Assembly: GCA_963695175.1 (NCBI GenBank)
Contig: CAVOGG010000004.1
Coordinates: forward strand, 1,116,001-1,180,000
Reading direction: 5' to 3'
DNA: 64,000 nt
Source of the DNA: Fodinibacter sp963695175
Lineage (GTDB): Bacteria > Actinomycetota > Actinomycetes > Actinomycetales > Dermatophilaceae
The translations under genes and the position numbers were made by a program. Positions within the stretch are counted from its first letter, which is position 1; the number at the start of each line of letters is the position of its first letter. Under the pieces are notes generated by a model, which saw only the letters and a program-made list of their open reading frames with translations, did not search any database and was not told the DNA's origin. Shown in pieces: positions 44,201 to 52,150 of the stretch.

Positions 44201-45199
44201 GCGAACGCCGAGGTCTACGAGGGCTCGCTCGTCACCTTCCCCGGCACCGGCATCGACCCCGTGGTTCGCCTCGTGCACGTCGAGGGGCTGGGGATCATCG
44301 GCGAGGGCGAGTCGGCCCTCGAGACCACGCCCACCGAGGTCGACCGGGTCGTCGAGCTGGTGCTCGAGCACGCCCGCACCAGCCCCGACCGCTCGCTCGG
44401 CGTGATCGCCCTGGGCATCATCCACGCGACCCGGGTCGAGGAGGCCCTGCGCCACGCCCTGGCCGGGGCCGACGACGCGGTGCTCGCGTTCTTCGACGAG
44501 GACCGGCCCGAGCCGTTCTTCGTCAAGAACCTCGAGCGGGTGCAGGGCGACGAGCGCGACGACATCGTGCTCACCGTCGGCTACGGCAAGACGCCGCACG
44601 GCCGGGTGCTGCACCGCTTCGGGCCGCTCAACCTCGAGGGTGGCGAGCGGCGGCTCAACGTCGCCATCACCCGGGCCCGCCGGTCGATGACCGTCGTGTC
44701 GGCGATCGCGGCGGACGACCTCGACCCGGCCCGGCTGCGCGCGCGGGGCGCGGTGATGCTGCGCGACTTCCTGTCCTACGCCGCCGGCGGCCCGCTGCCC
44801 GGCGTGCCCGCCGAGGGAGCGTCGACGACCTCGGATGCCGTGCCCGCCCCGCCCGTGGCCGGCACCCGTTCCGTCGTGCTCGCCGACCTCGCCCGGCGGC
44901 TTCGCGCCCACGGGCTGGTCGTGCACGAGGACGTCGGCTCGTCGGCCGACCCGGTCGACCTCGCCGTCGAGGACCCGGCGCACGCCGGCCGGATGGTGCT
45001 GGCGGTGGAGTCCGACGGGCCGCAGTACGCCGCGATGCGCACCACGCGCGACCGGGACCGGCTGCGCGCCGAGCAGCTCGAGCGGCTCGGCTGGCGGCAC
45101 CTGCGGGTGTGGTCGACCGACGTGTTCCGCGACCCGGCACGTGACGTGTCCCGGATCCTCGAGGCGGCCGGGGTGCGTGAGGCCCCGGGTGATGACTGA
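41240..45199 (+). CDS. Large SF1 (Upf1-like) helicase with DUF4011-type N-terminus and C-terminal nuclease-like domain
   Basis: The product has 1319 residues, GTG start. The N-terminal 230 residues include RHLVDLGGRNTLLWYRDL, typical of the DUF4011 family. Walker A GPPGTGKSQT lies near 333, Walker B VVFDEASQVPPAEAV near 899, and late SF1 motifs read GDSRQLPPTSFF, SWHYRSLDERLIEFAN and LNVAITRARRSM. The last 100 residues (RAHGLVVHEDVGSS, VLAVESDGPQY, RAEQLERLGWRHLRVWSTD) resemble the Vsr/REase-like MTES_1575 nuclease domain. Proteins of this shape are widespread in actinomycetes. DNA repair or defence against foreign DNA are both possible. The gene stands alone and its frame is intact. Confidence 0.85.
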   Translation: MSDTSPTSDEATPVEGAADTDASRDRTTDAGPRLAPDLAPDDDPRATRVAAARAAWTRHLVDLGGRNTLLWYRDLPTGTLDLTTAHPGGVASMMAGRPTKLSELVREPAALEDARRRARAIAAKSRELAEERGILTCFLAVGMATWAARLPDGRPAPRSPAAPVLLRSCTLRPTGAAQGDYQVDLGPELELNPVLVNYLASEQGITLDEDAIEALTTPDAMFDPYPVYAALAQACAAVPDFSVTPRLVVGTFSYAKLPMVADLAAQGDALADHDVVAALAGDPDALRAVRSELDRSRVDLDDPERDVLVLDADSSQQEAIEAVRSGSHLVVHGPPGTGKSQTIANLIATLAADGKRVLFVAEKRAAIDAVVGRLDRVGLGDLLLDLHSGAHGRRRVARELVDALDRLALPEAARGRGRGAASAPDPVASRVTAPAAARRTAADRLTGHVRSLHENREPWGVTLHDVQEAVSAFAALPVPPRSRVRLRGEVLAELDRDEVTTAAAAVTTVASLADWDGDGADDPWFGAGIRTPDEAAEARQWAERLAGGEVDDTARTLADVFRGIQLPDAPTANDWGHVLATVGDVRDTLEIFRPDVFDIPLDDLVTATGSSAYRRSVGSELGWLDRWRLRRQARALLRPGRPPADLHEALAAASEQRIAWRQLAGSGGRPEIPVELDRARAAHAGLVTGLTWLDDHLPGADTSGAATEADAVTRLLDLDLPSLRTRVEALAAAAGRLGVVPAVTTALDGLTASGLRPLVDDLRARAVPAELVTSEVEWVWWSSLSEEIALRDPRVAAHDGRALTRSVGEFAEADRAVVAANAERVRGAVADRVAEVVREHPEQETLLRAEGARSRRLAPLRDLVTRCPDLVTAVRPCWVMSPLVVASVLPPGQWFDVVVFDEASQVPPAEAVSAISRARQVVVAGDSRQLPPTSFFTTVTDGDPAAVGADEAITEGVESILDVLAAALPSRRLSWHYRSLDERLIEFANAEVYEGSLVTFPGTGIDPVVRLVHVEGLGIIGEGESALETTPTEVDRVVELVLEHARTSPDRSLGVIALGIIHATRVEEALRHALAGADDAVLAFFDEDRPEPFFVKNLERVQGDERDDIVLTVGYGKTPHGRVLHRFGPLNLEGGERRLNVAITRARRSMTVVSAIAADDLDPARLRARGAVMLRDFLSYAAGGPLPGVPAEGASTTSDAVPAPPVAGTRSVVLADLARRLRAHGLVVHEDVGSSADPVDLAVEDPAHAGRMVLAVESDGPQYAAMRTTRDRDRLRAEQLERLGWRHLRVWSTDVFRDPARDVSRILEAAGVREAPGDD

Positions 45200-45442
45200 C
45201 CGCCCGGACCCCCGTCGCGGAGCCGGTCGGGCACCGGCTGCCCCGCCGGAGCCCGGCGAGCAGTCCGCCCGGTCGAGCAGGCGAAGCCGCGACGCCGGGT
45301 GCGGCGCCGGGCCGAGCGACCGGGCACCAACCCCTCCGCCGACGACGCGCCGGACGTGGTGCCGCCGCGAGCCGAGCCGAAGCCGGGGGAGACCCAGCAC
45401 GACCGCTGGCTGCGCGAGCAGCGACCACCGCACTGGGAGTGA
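45192..45442 (+). CDS. Small basic hypothetical protein ending RWLREQRPPHWE (frame broken near 45270)
   Basis: ATG 45192 overlaps the helicase stop by eight bases. The first frame reads MTDRPDPRRGAGRAPAAPPE. An apparent one-base loss near 45270 is needed to reach the frame reading KPRRRVRRRAERPGTNPSAD and ending TQHDRWLREQRPPHWE. That ending is one I associate with short conserved actinobacterial proteins of unknown function. Joined length is about 83 residues, basic, proline-rich and without membrane segments. The frame break makes the exact N-terminus uncertain. Confidence 0.5.
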
Positions 45443-45449
45443 CCGCCGA

Positions 45450-45500
45450 GGGGTGGCTTGTGGCTGCGCCGAGACCATCGACTCGACCACTGGCCACCCC
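45450..45500. terminator. Hairpin between the small protein gene and mscL
   Basis: GGGGTGGC (45450-45457) pairs with GCCACCCC (45493-45500), with further TGG/CCA pairing inside. It lies between two converging genes and probably ends transcription from one or both sides. Confidence 0.5.
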
Positions 45501-45541
45501 GGCCCCGGAGCCAGAGCCCTCAGGCCCCTCGGGTGGCGCCG

Positions 45542-45916
45542 TCAGACGCGGGGGGCGCGCAGCTCGTCGCGGATCTCGCGGAGCAGCTCGGTGTTCGGGT
45601 CGATCGTCTCGGCGTCGGGCTCGGCCGGGAAGTACCTCGCCTTGGCCTTCTCGTAGGGCTTGAGGATGAAGAAGTAGACGACGAAGGCCATGATCAGGAA
45701 GGCGACCAGCGACGTGAGGAACGGCCCGATGGTCGACCAGCCGCCGGGCTGCCACTTGTCGAAGTTGAAGCCCTTGCCGCCGGTGATCTTGCCGATCGCC
45801 TCGAGGATCACCTTGGTGAACGACGCGATGACGGCCGCGAACGCCGCGCCGACGATGAATGCCACGGCGAGCTCGATGAGGTTGCCGCGCAGGACGAAGT
45901 CCCTGAAACCCTTCAT
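45542..45916 (-). CDS. mscL: Large-conductance mechanosensitive channel
   Basis: The 124-residue protein starts MKGFRDFVLRGNLIELAVAFIVGAAF, the conserved MscL N-terminal helix and first membrane segment. The second segment is FLTSLVAFLIMAFVVYFFILKPYEK. It opens under osmotic downshock to release solutes. Its position near fmdB, 5-FTHF cyclo-ligase and galU matches actinobacterial gene order (for example mycobacteria). A GGAGCC ribosome site lies upstream of the ATG. Confidence 0.97.
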   Translation of the reverse strand: MKGFRDFVLRGNLIELAVAFIVGAAFAAVIASFTKVILEAIGKITGGKGFNFDKWQPGGWSTIGPFLTSLVAFLIMAFVVYFFILKPYEKAKARYFPAEPDAETIDPNTELLREIRDELRAPRV

Positions 45917-46068
45917 GGTGGCTCCTTTTGAGATGGGGTCGATGACGGGTGTGGTGTGAAGTCGGTGCCCGGCCAGCAGCCTAGGGCGGGTGCCGGGTCG
46001 CCTCGCGAACGAGGTACGGCCCTCGCTCACCCGCTGAGACGGGACTCGCGACGACCACCCACCGCCGG

Positions 46069-46732
46069 TCACCCCGCGGAGGCCACGACGGTGACGGTGA
46101 CCGGTCCGTCGAGCGAGCCGTGGCCGGAGAGCACGGCATCGGCTTCGGCGGCGCTCAGCGAGAGCACCACGCCCGCGCGGCGGGGCGTCGGTGAGGGATG
46201 CCGCGCCGCCGCGGCTCGGTGGGTCGGCCGCCAGCACGGTCGCCCTGACCGCCAGGGCAGGGCCTCCGGCCGCGGGGTAGACGCGGGCGGCCAGCCCGGG
46301 CGCGAGCAGGTCGACGGCCGCGGGGTCGGCCGACACGACGTGCAGGGCGACCCGCCCGGCGGGCAGGCCGTCGAGGGCGCCGCGGGGGACCAGCCGGGAT
46401 GCCGTGAGGCTCTCGCCGCGCGCGAGCCCCGCACCGACCCGGCGACCGACGCCATCCGTGAGGGTGGCCAGTGCGCCGGGTTGAACGCTGTCGCGCGGCA
46501 CGTGGTCGACCCGTAGGTCGACCTCGGCCAGCACCGTGCCGGCGGGCACGTCGCGCGCCGCGACGAGCACCGGGGTGACCGGTTCGGGTGGGGGACGGAG
46601 CTGGAGCACGACGAGCAGCACCGCCATCGCAGCGAGCGAGGCCGAGAGCACCCGCCGCAGCACGCGCCGCCGCCAGCGGGCCCGGCGCCCGGGCCCGGTC
46701 AGGCCGGGCAGCGGGCGGGACGGACGCGACAT
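46069..46732 (-). CDS. SAF domain protein, CpaB-like (frame broken near 46184)
   Basis: ATG 46732 starts a short basic leader and one membrane segment (VLSASLAAMAVLLVVLQL), followed by a SAF domain: PVLVAARDVPAGTVLAEVDL, GRRVGAGLARGESLTASRLV. One extra base in the GGGG at 46182-46185 shifts the frame. The other frame continues RAGVVLSLSAAEADAVLSGH to the stop at 46069, giving 220 residues. SAF proteins of this shape resemble the Flp-pilus assembly protein CpaB, but no pilus genes are nearby. Confidence 0.78.
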
Positions 46733-46772
46733 GCCGACGACGCTAGGCGCCGTGGCACGGCATCCGCAGTGG

Positions 46773-47112
46773 TCAGCTCGAGGGTGTGGACGACGCCGCG
46801 GGCTTCGAGGGGGCTGTGGACGACGACGAGGAGTCGGACGAGCCCGAGGACTTCTCCGACGAGCTCGACGACTTCTCCGACGGAGCCGGACGAGCCCGAG
46901 CCGTTGGTCGCCGAGCCGGAGGTCACCGACGACCCGGAGCGCGAGTCGGTGCGGTAGAAACCGCCGCCCTTGAAGACGATGCCGACCGCGTTGAAGACCT
47001 TGCGCAGGCGCCCCTCGCACTCGGGGCACACGGTGAGCGAGTCGTCGCTGAACGACTGCACGGCCTCGAAACGGTGGTCGCACTCGGTGCACGCGTAGGC
47101 GTACGTCGGCAC
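46773..47112 (-). CDS. FmdB family zinc-ribbon protein (frame broken near 46882)
   Basis: A GTG at 47112 opens VPTYAYACTECDHRFEAVQS, then CPECEGRLRKVFNAVGIVFKGGGFYRTDSR, the FmdB zinc ribbon with two CxxC pairs. After one extra base the low-complexity Ser/Lys-rich tail continues EKSSSSSEKSSGSSDSSSSS and ends ASSTPSS, about 112 residues in all. This small regulator-like family is universal in actinomycetes and normally lies near the 5-FTHF cyclo-ligase gene, as here. The molecular role is unclear. Confidence 0.83.
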
Positions 47113-47263
47113 GATGGTCCTCCTGCGGAAACGGTGGTGTGCGCCGACCCGGGCCACGCCAGGAGCGACGTGACGACGCTGCGGGGCGGCGACGGCGTCA
47201 CCCAAGGATAAGCGAGCCGGGGCCGACCCTGTTCCCTCGCCCGCCGTGGGGCCCTGGGACAAG

Positions 47264-47281
47264 ATCGACCTATTGGTCGAT
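47264..47281. terminator. Hairpin after the antiporter gene
   Basis: A perfect 7-4-7 inverted repeat, ATCGACC-TATT-GGTCGAT, lies 25 bases after the leftward antiporter stop and about 150 bases upstream of the fmdB start. A terminator is most likely; an operator for fmdB is an alternative. Confidence 0.5.
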
Positions 47282-47305
47282 GTTGACCCGGGATGCCGGG
47301 CCTGG

Positions 47306-48844
47306 TCAGGGCCAGTCGGCGAGCCGACCGCCACGGCTGACGGCGTGCAGGCGGGTCTCCGTGCGCTCGCGCACCGCGCTCGGGGCGACCACGAGCAGCT
47401 GGTCGCCGTGCCGCAGCACGTCGTTGTCGCGGGGCACGAACGAGCGGCCCTCGCGCACCACGAGCGACACGTTGGCCCCCACCGGCAGGCGCAGCTCGAA
47501 CACCCGCACGCCGGCGATCCGCGACCCCGGCCCGATGTCGATCTCGAGCAGCTCGGCCCCGAGGTCGCTGAGCGGGGTCGTCTCCACGGCCAGGTCGACC
47601 TGGTGGTGGGCCGCCGCCAGGCCGAGCCGGCGGGCGGCCCAGGGCAAGGTCGGTGCCTGCACCACGGTGAAGATCACGACGAGCACGAAGACGAGGTCGA
47701 AGATCCAGCTCACCCCGGGGGTCCCCAGGGTGCCGGGCACCGTCGCCAGCACGACCGGCACCGCCCCGCGCAGGCCGGCCCACGACAGGAAGGCCTGGCT
47801 GCGCCACGACATCCCGAACGGCAGGAGCGAGACGAGCACCGACAGCGGGCGGCCGAGCAGCAGCAGGCTCGCCCCCACCACGAGGGCCGGCACGAGCACT
47901 CTGAGGAACTGGTCCGGGTGCGCGAGCAGCCCGAGCAGCACGAACAGGCCGATCTGGGCCAGCCACCCGATGGCCGTCGCGAAGCCCAGCACGGCCGGCC
48001 GGTGCGGGAGCCGCAGGTTGCCCAGCACGAGCGCGGCCAGGTAGCAGGCCAGGAAGCCCGAGGTGTGCACCGAGTCGGCGACGGCGTACGCCAGCACCGC
48101 CACCGAGATGACCCCGATCGCGAACAGCGCCGACGAGGTCGAGGCCACCAGCCGCAGCAGCCGCGCGCCGCCCCAGCCGATCGCCAGCCCGACCGCCGCC
48201 CCTCCCACCAGCTCGAGCACGGCCACGACCCCGACCTGCCACCACGGGTCCGGCGTCTGTCCGGGGGTCATGCCGGCCGCGAGGGCGGTCACCAGGAGCA
48301 CGACGGGCGCGTCGTTGAAGCCCGACTCGGCCTCGAGCACCCCGGTGATCTGCCGGGGGAGCGGCACCCGGCGCAGCACGGAGAACACGGCCGCGGCATC
48401 CGTCGAGGCGAGCACGGCCGCGACGAGGAAGGCGATCTGCCAGTCCCACGAGAGCAGCAGGTGCGCCGCGACCCCCACGACGAGCACCGACACACCGACG
48501 CCGACGGTCGCCAGCAGCGCGGCCGGCGCGACCGACCGGCGGATGCCGGACCACCGGGTCGTGATGCCGCCCTCGATGAGGATGAGGACCAGGGCGGCGT
48601 AGCCGAGCACCTGGGTCTGCTGCTGGTTGTCGTACGTGATGCCCAGGCCCGCCTCGCCCAGCACCAGCCCGATGCCGAGGTAGATGAGCAGGGACGGGAG
48701 ACCGGTGCCCAAGGACAGCCGCACCGCGGCGACCGCCACGACCAGCACCAGGCTGCCGACGAGGAGCGCCACCGTGAGGTCGTCGAGGGAGAACCCGGCT
48801 GCCGTGGCACCTCCCGCGAGCGGCAACGTCCAGGTCTGTCCCAC
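47306..48844 (-). CDS. Potassium/proton antiporter of the CPA family with RCK_C domain
   Basis: The 512-residue protein has about 13 membrane helices, with VLASTDAAAVFSVLRR and LEAESGFNDAPVVLL, the ion-site motifs of NhaP2/CvrA-type antiporters. The C-terminal 100 residues form a TrkA-C-like regulatory domain (GSRIAGVRVFELRLPVGANVSLVVREG, VLRHGDQLLVVAP). It exports cations in exchange for protons under nucleotide control. ATG 48844 diverges from the penicillin acylase gene with only 46 bases between. Confidence 0.88.
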   Translation of the reverse strand: MGQTWTLPLAGGATAAGFSLDDLTVALLVGSLVLVVAVAAVRLSLGTGLPSLLIYLGIGLVLGEAGLGITYDNQQQTQVLGYAALVLILIEGGITTRWSGIRRSVAPAALLATVGVGVSVLVVGVAAHLLLSWDWQIAFLVAAVLASTDAAAVFSVLRRVPLPRQITGVLEAESGFNDAPVVLLVTALAAGMTPGQTPDPWWQVGVVAVLELVGGAAVGLAIGWGGARLLRLVASTSSALFAIGVISVAVLAYAVADSVHTSGFLACYLAALVLGNLRLPHRPAVLGFATAIGWLAQIGLFVLLGLLAHPDQFLRVLVPALVVGASLLLLGRPLSVLVSLLPFGMSWRSQAFLSWAGLRGAVPVVLATVPGTLGTPGVSWIFDLVFVLVVIFTVVQAPTLPWAARRLGLAAAHHQVDLAVETTPLSDLGAELLEIDIGPGSRIAGVRVFELRLPVGANVSLVVREGRSFVPRDNDVLRHGDQLLVVAPSAVRERTETRLHAVSRGGRLADWP

Positions 48845-48890
48845 GGCCCGTCCTCGTGTCGTCGGTTCTCCGGTGACCTAGTCTCGCAGG

Positions 48891-51566
48891 GTGAGTCGCC
48901 TCGTCGTCGCCCGTCGTGTCCTTTACGGGCTCCTCGCGGTCGTGGTGGTCGTTGCGATCGTGGCCACCGTCGTGGTGGTGTCGACGGTCCGGGCCTCCCT
49001 GCCCAAGACCTCCGGCAGTGCCGAGCTCCCGGGTCTGGCCGGCGACGTCACCGTGATGCGCGACGGCAGCGGCATCCCGCACATCTTCGGCGACAGCGTG
49101 ACCGACCTGGCCCGCGCGCAGGGCTACGTGCACGCCCAGGAGCAGTTCTTCCAGATGGACGTGCGCCGGCACATCACGGCGGGCCGGCTGTCCGAGCTGG
49201 TCGGCGAGGACGGCGTCGAGACCGACGAGGTCATCCGCACGCTGGGCTGGCGACGCGTCGCCGAGGAGGAGCTGCCCACCCTCAAGCCCCAGACCCGGCA
49301 GATGCTGCAGGCCTACGCCGACGGCGTGAACACCTACCTGCGTGGCCGCAGCCCGCGCGAGGTGGCGGTCGAGTACACGGTGCTCGGCCTGACCCTGCCC
49401 ACCGCCGAGATCGAGGAGTGGTCGCCGGTCGACAGCCTGTCCTGGCTCAAGGCGATGGCCTGGGACCTCAAGGGCAACTACGACGACGAGCTCGCCCGGG
49501 CCCGGCTGGCCGGGCGGCTGACCGCGGCGCAGATCAACCAGATCTACCCGGCCTACGACGCCGAGGCGCACCCGCCGATCCTCAGCAGCGACGAGTGGTC
49601 GCCCCAGGTGCCGGAGCGCGCCACCCAGTCGTCGGTGCCCTCGGCCCTCACCACGACCCCGGCGACCACGAAGCCCGTGGATGCCGTGGCCCCGCCCGCC
49701 GACGACCCGGTCACCAGCCCGTCTGCCCAGGCCGCCTACGCGATCGTGCACAAGGCGCTCAACTCCATCCCCCAGCTCGTCGGGCGCGGCGAGGGCGTGG
49801 GCTCCAACTCGTGGGCCGTGGCCGGCTCGCGCACGACCACCGGCAAGCCCCTGCTCGCCAACGACCCGCACCTCGGCGTCAGCCAGCCCGGCATCTGGAT
49901 CCAGAACAGCCTGAGCTGTCGCACCGTGTCCGAGGCCTGCCCGATGGACGTCAGCGGCTACTCCTTCGCCGGGGTGCCCGGAGTCGTCATCGGCCACAAC
50001 GCGAACATCGCCTGGGGCTTCACCAACCTCGGCCCCGACGTCTCCGACTTCTACCTCGAGCGGGTCATCGGCGACACCTACCTGCGCGACGGCGTCTGGC
50101 AGCCCGTCACCACCCGCGAGGAGGTCATCAAGGTGGCCGGCGCCGCCGACCGGCGGATCACGGTGCGCAGCACGGTCCACGGACCGGTGCTGTCCGACGT
50201 CAGCGACGGGATCGCCGACGCCGGGTCCCGCGCGCCCACCGAGCAGGAGGGCGACGAGAGCGAGACGTATGCCGTGTCACTCGCCTGGACCGGCCTGCTT
50301 CCCGGCCGTACCGCCGACGCGATCCTCGACCTCGACCTCGCGACGGACTTCGACGAGTTCCGCCAGGCGGCGCGCTCGTTCGCGGTGCCCGCCCAGAACC
50401 TGCTCTACGCCGACACCCAGGGCCACATCGGGTACCAGGCGCCGGGCCAGGTGCCGATCCGACGCCCCGCGCTGCCCCGGTCCCCCGCGGGGTACTGGCC
50501 GGCCCCGGGCTGGGACTCCACCTACGACTGGCAGGGCTTCGTCGAGTTCTCCGAGCTGCCGTGGGTGCTCGACCCGCCGGACGGCGTGATCGTCGCCGCG
50601 AACCAGGCCGTCACCACCAGTTCCACCCCCTTCCTGACCACCGAGTGGGACCAGGGCTGGCGCTCGACCCGGATCGGCGAGCGGCTCGCAGCCCTGCCCA
50701 AGGTCGCTCCCGCGGACATGTCCGACATCCAGCTCGACACCCAGGACTCGTTCGCCAAGGTGCTGGTGCCGGCGTTGCTGGCCGTGCCGCTCGAGGCGTC
50801 CGAGGCCGCCCCCGACACCGGTGAGCTGCTCGACTTCACCCGGGCGGCGCGCGAGCTGCTGCGCACCTGGGACTTCACCACGCCGACCGGCAACGGGGAG
50901 TCCGGTGCGGCCGCGGCCTACTACAACGCGGTCTGGCGCAACCTGCTCGAGCTGCTCTTCGACGACGAGCTGCCCAGCGGGCTCAAGGCCGACGGCGACG
51001 CCCGGTGGCGCTCGGCGGTGGAGCGCCTGCTCACCACCCCCAAGAGCGCCTGGTGGGACAACAAGCTGACCCCCAACGTCACCGAGGGCAAGGACGAGAT
51101 CCTCCGCCAGGCGCTGGTCGCCGCCCGCCTCGAGCTCACCCGAGAGCTCGGCAAGGACCCCGACAAGTGGCAGTGGGGCAAGCTGCACCGGCTCACCCTC
51201 GAGCACGCGGTGCTCGGCGGCGACACGGTGCCGGGGCCGGTGCGCTGGCTGGTCAACGAGGGCCCGTTCGAGATGCCGGGCAGCTCGTCGATCGTCAACG
51301 CCAACGGCTGGAACGCGAGCGAGGGCTACGAGGTCGACTCGGCGCCGTCGATGCGGATGGTCGTCGACCTGGCCAACCTCGACGCGTCGACGTGGATCAA
51401 CCAGACCGGGGTGAGCGGTCACCCGGCCGACTCGCACTACGCCGACCAGATCGACGACTGGGTGGCCGGTAATCAGCGGCCGTGGCCGTTCACCGAGGCG
51501 GCCGTGCGCGACACCGACCCCGACGTGCTCACCCTCCGGCCGGAGGGCGCCGACGCCACGGGCTGA
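48891..51566 (+). CDS. Penicillin acylase family Ntn-hydrolase
   Basis: The product has 891 residues with one N-terminal membrane anchor (VLYGLLAVVVVVAIVATVVVV). The alpha-chain region precedes an autoproteolysis site before S305 in GVGSNSWAVAGSRT, which becomes the N-terminal nucleophile. PLLANDPHLGVSQPGIW and GHNANIAWGFTNLG are typical beta-chain motifs. Family members hydrolyse amides such as beta-lactam side chains or acyl-homoserine lactones, and the natural substrate here is unknown. The anchor suggests it acts outside the membrane. Its end overlaps the convergent cyclo-ligase gene by 38 bases. Confidence 0.92.
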   Translation: MSRLVVARRVLYGLLAVVVVVAIVATVVVVSTVRASLPKTSGSAELPGLAGDVTVMRDGSGIPHIFGDSVTDLARAQGYVHAQEQFFQMDVRRHITAGRLSELVGEDGVETDEVIRTLGWRRVAEEELPTLKPQTRQMLQAYADGVNTYLRGRSPREVAVEYTVLGLTLPTAEIEEWSPVDSLSWLKAMAWDLKGNYDDELARARLAGRLTAAQINQIYPAYDAEAHPPILSSDEWSPQVPERATQSSVPSALTTTPATTKPVDAVAPPADDPVTSPSAQAAYAIVHKALNSIPQLVGRGEGVGSNSWAVAGSRTTTGKPLLANDPHLGVSQPGIWIQNSLSCRTVSEACPMDVSGYSFAGVPGVVIGHNANIAWGFTNLGPDVSDFYLERVIGDTYLRDGVWQPVTTREEVIKVAGAADRRITVRSTVHGPVLSDVSDGIADAGSRAPTEQEGDESETYAVSLAWTGLLPGRTADAILDLDLATDFDEFRQAARSFAVPAQNLLYADTQGHIGYQAPGQVPIRRPALPRSPAGYWPAPGWDSTYDWQGFVEFSELPWVLDPPDGVIVAANQAVTTSSTPFLTTEWDQGWRSTRIGERLAALPKVAPADMSDIQLDTQDSFAKVLVPALLAVPLEASEAAPDTGELLDFTRAARELLRTWDFTTPTGNGESGAAAAYYNAVWRNLLELLFDDELPSGLKADGDARWRSAVERLLTTPKSAWWDNKLTPNVTEGKDEILRQALVAARLELTRELGKDPDKWQWGKLHRLTLEHAVLGGDTVPGPVRWLVNEGPFEMPGSSSIVNANGWNASEGYEVDSAPSMRMVVDLANLDASTWINQTGVSGHPADSHYADQIDDWVAGNQRPWPFTEAAVRDTDPDVLTLRPEGADATG

Positions 51567-52128
51567 GCCCGAGGTCGGTGAGACCGTCGGCGGTCAGCAC
51601 CGCGTCGACCGGCTGGTCGTACGGTCGGCGGGGCAGCGGCGGCCCGGGCGGGTCGACCAGCTCGCCGGGGTGCAGCACGACCACGACCGCCGTGCCCGCG
51701 CGCCGGCGGGGCAGGGCGCGGTCGTAGCAGCCACCGCCCTGACCCATCCGCGTGCCGTGGTGGTCGACGGCCAGGCCCGGGGCGAGCACGACGTCGGCGA
51801 GGGCGACGGCATCCGGCCCCAGCGGTGACTCGGTGGCGTCGCCGGCGTCGTGCCAGTCGAGGTCGAAGTCCGGCATCGTGATCGGGACCAGCACCCGGAT
51901 GCCGTGTGCCGCCAGGGCCGCGTTGAGCGCCGCCGTCGGCGGCTCGCCGGGCACCGCGACGTACGAGGTGACGACCGCCCCCGCCCGCAGGCCCAGCTCG
52001 TCGAGCAGGCCCACGACGTGGTCGGCGAGCCGGGCGCCGTCGAGGGCGACGTCGCGAGCGGCGGCGACCGCGCGCCGTCGGGCCCGCAGCTCGGTGCGCC
52101 GTGCTGACTTCTCGGGATCGCGGGCCAT
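51529..52128 (-). CDS. 5-formyltetrahydrofolate cyclo-ligase
   Basis: The 199-residue protein has KSARRTELRARRRAV at the N-terminus and the ATP-binding GQGGGCYDRAL motif. It converts 5-formyl-THF to 5,10-methenyl-THF. ATG 52128 diverges from galU with 22 bases between starts, so their promoters are likely overlapping. Placement next to galU and moeA is the standard actinobacterial order. Confidence 0.93.
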   Translation of the reverse strand: MARDPEKSARRTELRARRRAVAAARDVALDGARLADHVVGLLDELGLRAGAVVTSYVAVPGEPPTAALNAALAAHGIRVLVPITMPDFDLDWHDAGDATESPLGPDAVALADVVLAPGLAVDHHGTRMGQGGGCYDRALPRRRAGTAVVVVLHPGELVDPPGPPLPRRPYDQPVDAVLTADGLTDLGLSPWRRRPPAGG

Positions 52129-52150
52129 GCCCGCATCGTAGGGTTGCCGC

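Noticed and set aside
40904..45490. A 1528-codon open frame on the minus strand opposite the helicase
   Set aside because: It is the shadow of the intact helicase frame in high-GC DNA. Its product is low-complexity Gly/Arg/His-rich with no family motif.
46069..46732. Flp pilus assembly locus around the SAF protein
   Set aside because: No CpaC, TadA, TadB or pilin-like gene is present; the SAF protein stands alone.
48891..51566. Dedicated quorum-quenching acyl-homoserine-lactone acylase
   Set aside because: The Ntn-hydrolase family is clear, but substrate specificity cannot be inferred from the visible motifs, so only the family name is given.
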